Positions 60,987-64,000 of a DNA stretch of 64,000 nt are shown piece after piece. This DNA is from Pontibacter kalidii (GTDB lineage: Bacteria; Bacteroidota; Bacteroidia; Cytophagales; Hymenobacteraceae): contig NZ_CP111079.1 in NCBI RefSeq assembly GCF_026278245.1, forward strand, positions 4,894,501 to 4,958,500, written 5' to 3'. Positions within the stretch are counted from its first letter, which is position 1; each line of letters opens with the position of its first letter. A program made the translations under genes and the position numbers. Below the pieces are notes generated by a model. That model worked only from the letters and a program-made list of their open reading frames with translations. It searched no databases and was not told the origin of the DNA.

Positions 60987-60994
60987 TATATTTG
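60987..60994 (+). promoter_or_regulatory. Possible -7 box of the carboxylase gene
   Basis: TATATTTG matches TAnnTTTG. The start codon is 70 bases away, with the hairpin at 60998-61019 between them. No -33 box is seen. Confidence 0.4.
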
Positions 60995-60997
60995 TAG

Positions 60998-61019
60998 AAT
61001 CCGCTTTTATGGGCGGATT
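60998..61019 (+). terminator. Hairpin after mlaD
   Basis: AATCCGC / GCGGATT with an 8-base loop and T-rich DNA after it. It may end the amidase-mlaD transcript or lie in the leader of the carboxylase gene. Confidence 0.6.
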
Positions 61020-61063
61020 TTCGCATTTTATACTTTCCTGAAAACTAATCAACCTAACCCTGG

Positions 61064-62692
61064 ATGGATATCGAATTCAACAAAAACGAGGACGCACTGA
61101 AGCAGCTGGTCTTCCAGCTGAATAGTAGACTGAAGAAAGTACACCTGGGCGGTGGTGAGAAGCGCATCGAGAAGGAGCACCAAAAAGGCAAAATGACGGC
61201 CCGCGAGCGTATAGACTACCTGCTGGATGAAGGCAGCGAGTTCCTGGAGATCGGGGCTTTTGCCGGAGACGGCATGTATGAGGAGGTGGGTGGCTGCCCG
61301 AGCGGCGGCGTGGTTACCGGCATTGGCTACATTAAGGGCCGCCAGTGCGTGGTGGTGGCCAACGATGCCACCGTAAAAGCGGGGGCCTGGTTCCCGATTA
61401 CGGCCAAGAAGAACCTGCGCGCCCAGGAAATCTCCATTGAGAACAAACTGCCCATCGTTTACCTGGTGGATAGCGCCGGCGTGTTTCTGCCGATGCAGGA
61501 TGAGATCTTCCCGGATAAGGAGCACTTTGGCCGCATTTTCCGCAATAACGCCGTGATGAGCTCAATGGGCATCGTGCAGATTGCCGCCATTATGGGCAGC
61601 TGTGTGGCAGGAGGCGCTTACCTGCCTATCATGAGCGACGAGGCCCTGATTGTGGAGGGCACCGGGTCGGTTTTCCTGGCCGGATCATACTTAGTGAAGT
61701 CCGCTATCGGCGAAAGTATAGACAACGAAACGCTGGGTGGCGCGACCACGCACTCGGAGATATCAGGCGTTACCGACTACAAGTGCAAAGACGACCAGGA
61801 GGCGCTGGACCATATCCGCAACATTTTTGACAAGATGGGCGACAAGCCGGTGGCCGGCTTCAGCCGCGTGGCGCCTGCCGCGCCAAGGCTGGATGAGAAA
61901 GAGATCTACGGGCTGCTGCCATCCGACCGCGTGAAGCCTTACGACATGATGGACATCATCCTGCGCCTGGTGGATAACTCGGAGTTTGAGCCCTACAAAG
62001 AGCTTTACGGGCAGACGCTGATCTGTGGATTGGCCCGCATAGACGGCTGGGCCGTGGGCATTGTGGCCAACCAGCGCAAGATCGTGAAGAGCAAGAAAGG
62101 CGAGATGCAGATGGGCGGCGTTATCTACTCCGACTCTGCTGACAAGGCCGCGCGCTTTATCATGAACTGCAACCAAAAGAAGATACCGCTGGTGTTTCTG
62201 CAGGACGTGTCTGGTTTTATGGTAGGCAGCAAGTCGGAGCACGGCGGCATTATCAAAGACGGAGCCAAAATGGTGAGCGCCATGGCCAACTCGGTGGTGC
62301 CGAAGTTTACGATCCTGATTGGCAACAGCTACGGGGCCGGCAACTACGCCATGTGCGGCAAGGCCTATGACCCGCGCCTGATCTACTCCTGGCCAACGGC
62401 GCAGCTAGCCGTGATGAGTGGTGCCGCAGCGGCCAACACGCTGCTGCAGATAGAGGTCTCGTCTAAGAAGGCGAAGGGGGAGGAGGTAAGCCCGGAGGCG
62501 GAGAAGGAGCTGCTGGAGCGCATCACCAACAAGTATAACGAGGAGCTCTCACCCTACTATTCCGCTGCCCGCCTGTGGATAGACGGCATCATCGACCCGC
62601 TGGAGACGCGCAAGGTCATCTCGATGGGCATCGAGGCGGCTAACCATGCGCCTATCGAAAAGCCCTACAACGTGGGCGTGATCCAAACCTGA
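61064..62692 (+). CDS. Acyl-CoA carboxylase beta subunit (carboxyltransferase)
   Basis: A 542-residue carboxyltransferase most like methylcrotonyl-CoA carboxylase beta. The two crotonase-type halves are visible: KMTARERIDYLLDEGSEFLE, CVVVANDATVKAGAWFPIT, VYLVDSAGVFLPMQDE, GSCVAGGAYLPIMSDEALIV in the first; LVFLQDVSGFMVGSKSEHGG, ILIGNSYGAGNYAMCGKAYD in the second. It moves the carboxyl group from biotin to an acyl-CoA. The biotin-carrying alpha subunit is not in the window, so the exact substrate (methylcrotonyl, propionyl or other) is open. Confidence 0.94.
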   Translation: MDIEFNKNEDALKQLVFQLNSRLKKVHLGGGEKRIEKEHQKGKMTARERIDYLLDEGSEFLEIGAFAGDGMYEEVGGCPSGGVVTGIGYIKGRQCVVVANDATVKAGAWFPITAKKNLRAQEISIENKLPIVYLVDSAGVFLPMQDEIFPDKEHFGRIFRNNAVMSSMGIVQIAAIMGSCVAGGAYLPIMSDEALIVEGTGSVFLAGSYLVKSAIGESIDNETLGGATTHSEISGVTDYKCKDDQEALDHIRNIFDKMGDKPVAGFSRVAPAAPRLDEKEIYGLLPSDRVKPYDMMDIILRLVDNSEFEPYKELYGQTLICGLARIDGWAVGIVANQRKIVKSKKGEMQMGGVIYSDSADKAARFIMNCNQKKIPLVFLQDVSGFMVGSKSEHGGIIKDGAKMVSAMANSVVPKFTILIGNSYGAGNYAMCGKAYDPRLIYSWPTAQLAVMSGAAAANTLLQIEVSSKKAKGEEVSPEAEKELLERITNKYNEELSPYYSAARLWIDGIIDPLETRKVISMGIEAANHAPIEKPYNVGVIQT

Positions 62693-62806
62693 GATTATAC
62701 CGCGGCGGTGAATCAAAACTAACGGAAGACGTGTTATAAATTTATACTTTGCGGGCAGCCCCTTTAAGGGGGCTCCTGTAATTTTAGTTTTTATTACGGA
62801 GGAGAA

Positions 62807-63655
62807 GTGACAAAAGGAGAAATTAAGGCGCTGATCTCGCTGCTGGACGATAGCGATTTTGAGGTGGCGTCGTATGTGGAGAAGCAGATTGCTTATTTAG
62901 GCGAAGGTATCATTCCGTTTCTGGAGGAGGAGTGGGAAGAAACTCTGAGCACAGACCTGCAAAAGAAGATTGAAGACCTGATACACAACCTGCAGTTCGA
63001 CGGGCTGACCAAGCGCCTGCTGGACTGGAAGAACAAGGGGGCTGAGAACCTGCTGGAGGGCATGTTTCTGGTGAACTCCTACTTGTATCCGGACGTAGAT
63101 TTCGCCGCCATCAACAAAGCCATAGACCAGCTGTACTTTGATGCCTGGACGCACATGAAGGACGAGATGCACCCCTACGACCAGGTGAAGTCGCTCAATA
63201 ACGTGCTGTTCCGGGAGAAGCGCTTTTCGGCCAATACCAAGAACTTTCACTCGCCGGCCAACTCTATGCTACACCTGGTGCTGGAGACCAAGCGGGGCAA
63301 CCCGCTTACGCTCTGCGTAATCTACATGACGCTGGCGCAACGCCTGAACATGCCGGTATACGGCGTAAACCTGCCCAACCTGTTTATACTTACCTATAAG
63401 CTAGGGGATCTGCAGTTCTACATCAACGTGTACAACAAGGGCCTCATCCTCAGCAAAGCCGACATCGATAACTACATTCTGCAGCTGAGCCTGAACCCTG
63501 TGGATATCTTCTACGAGCCCTGTGCCAACATCGACATCGTGAAGCGCGCGCTCCGCAACCTGGCCTTCTCGTTCGAGAAGATGGACGATCCGGAGAAAGC
63601 CACCGAGGTGAATAAACTGCTGGACGCTATGATGGATGAAGGTGCCGGGATCTGA
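62807..63655 (+). CDS. Transglutaminase-like / SirB1-type protein
   Basis: A 282-residue protein starting with GTG at 62807, preceded by a strong ribosome-binding site (GGAGGAG), rare for this phylum and decisive for the start. Residues 90-230 match the Transglut_core2 (SirB1) family: LNNVLFREKRFSANTKNFHSPAN, GNPLTLCVIYMTLAQRLNMPVYGVNLPNL. The Cys is within the LTLC part. The N-terminus is helical, possibly HEAT-like. Function of the family is not known in detail. A perfect 22-base-pair hairpin follows. Confidence 0.85.
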   Translation: MTKGEIKALISLLDDSDFEVASYVEKQIAYLGEGIIPFLEEEWEETLSTDLQKKIEDLIHNLQFDGLTKRLLDWKNKGAENLLEGMFLVNSYLYPDVDFAAINKAIDQLYFDAWTHMKDEMHPYDQVKSLNNVLFREKRFSANTKNFHSPANSMLHLVLETKRGNPLTLCVIYMTLAQRLNMPVYGVNLPNLFILTYKLGDLQFYINVYNKGLILSKADIDNYILQLSLNPVDIFYEPCANIDIVKRALRNLAFSFEKMDDPEKATEVNKLLDAMMDEGAGI

Positions 63656-63664
63656 TCTTAATGT

Positions 63665-63711
63665 ATAAAGGCAGCGGCCGCTCTTACTATAAGAGCGGCC
63701 GCTGCCTTTAT
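63665..63711. terminator. Bidirectional terminator, perfect 22-base-pair stem
   Basis: ATAAAGGCAGCGGCCGCTCT with two further bases pairs perfectly with its complement around loop CTA. It separates two convergent genes and is the longest perfect stem in the window. Confidence 0.9.
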
Positions 63712-63733
63712 ATCTTATACTACTAAAGTAAGT

Positions 63734-64000
63734 TTAGTATTTCTTGATCAAACAGCCCGTGGCGCGCTTATCGCCGGCGGAAACAGGGCGGTTAGCCAGA
63801 ATTTCGTCAATCACGCTGCGGAGGTAGAAGTTCTTCACCCCGCTTTCCATCTGTGGGTTATCATCAATTGCCCCTTTATACTTGAGTGTAAACTCGCCGT
63901 CCGTGTTGTGCAGCACGAACACCTCCGGAGTTTTAGTGGCACCGAACTGGCGGCTCACCTTCTGCCCTTCGTCTGCCAGGTATGGGCTATAGTTTCTGCT
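63734..64000 (-). CDS. Redoxin (AhpC/TSA-thioredoxin family), C-terminal part (cut by window edge)
   Basis: The reverse frame is open from the window edge to a stop at 63734 (88 residues). It reads RNYSPYLADEGQKVSRQFGA, then TKTPEVFVLHNTDGEFTLKYKGAIDD and ends TGCLIKKY. The cis-proline TPEVFVL and the GCLIK end are typical of the thioredoxin-fold redoxin proteins of Bacteroidota. The active-site cysteines would lie upstream, outside the window. Confidence 0.8.
   Translation of the reverse strand, partial: SRNYSPYLADEGQKVSRQFGATKTPEVFVLHNTDGEFTLKYKGAIDDNPQMESGVKNFYLRSVIDEILANRPVSAGDKRATGCLIKKY

Noticed and set aside
1..64000. tRNA, rRNA or known riboswitch
   Set aside because: I looked for cloverleaf 3' ends, rRNA-like blocks and familiar leader motifs in the intergenic stretches and found none; a covariance search would be decisive.

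Overview
The window looks like a chromosomal segment of a Bacteroidota bacterium, most likely Cytophagales/Hymenobacteraceae (Pontibacter-like). The grounds are promoter boxes of the Bacteroidota type (TAnnTTTG, in one case with a TTTG box 19 bases upstream), many signal-peptide and lipobox proteins of unknown function, an LptD-like protein and a single MCE protein, Rho with a long Asn/Arg/Asp/Gly-rich insert, OmpA proteins with thrombospondin type 3 calcium repeats, and 30S S16 with a long Ala/Glu-rich tail. The genus is inferred. I see no rRNA, tRNA, CRISPR array, prophage or classical defence island.

Layout. 1-8.2 kb: OmpA-type lipoprotein (cut by the edge), isoaspartyl peptidase, STAS-like and DUF5329 proteins, a large unknown secreted protein, a DUF421 membrane protein, thioredoxin, and a RAYT-type Y1 transposase with REP-like hairpins upstream. 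8.4-22.7 kb: dnaE, a MscS channel, an MFS exporter, a LysM lytic transglycosylase, an O-methyltransferase, an M16 peptidase, a lipoprotein and a family 9 glycosyltransferase. 22.8-34.6 kb: aminopeptidase P, OmpA, pyrR-pyrB, an EVE protein, a PolX-PHP protein without its polymerase aspartates, and a second family 9 glycosyltransferase. 35-45 kb: serS, rho, a UbiA prenyltransferase next to a methyltransferase, and penicillin-binding protein 1A. 45-52.3 kb: queD-folE, several secreted unknowns, a degenerate pyrophosphatase-like lipoprotein and the rpsP-rimM-trmD-rplS group. 52.9-64 kb: desaturase, CDF transporter, RluA-type synthase, panB, lptD divergent from amidase-mlaD, an acyl-CoA carboxylase beta subunit, a transglutaminase-like protein and a redoxin cut by the edge.

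The genes are mostly core: DNA replication, translation, pyrimidine and pteridine synthesis, and envelope building (LptD, amidase, MlaD, PBP1A, lytic transglycosylase, OmpA, two glycosyltransferases). Single genes and pairs with their own terminators dominate; long operons are rare.

The unusual content is in non-coding DNA. (1) The heptamer AAGTATA/TATACTT occurs roughly twice per kb, in intergenic DNA, in terminator stems and loops, and inside genes, where it forces the codons AGT-ATA. (2) Five copies of a ~245 bp element are each bounded by an AGCAGCGGCTA-like direct repeat. (3) Small hairpins with short loops are followed by GCGSCAG. (4) REP hairpins with TCCT/AGGA loops lie beside the RAYT gene and at two distant loci. 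(5) Degenerate short-period tandem words abut gene ends, and one appears to have entered a glycosyltransferase coding sequence in frame.
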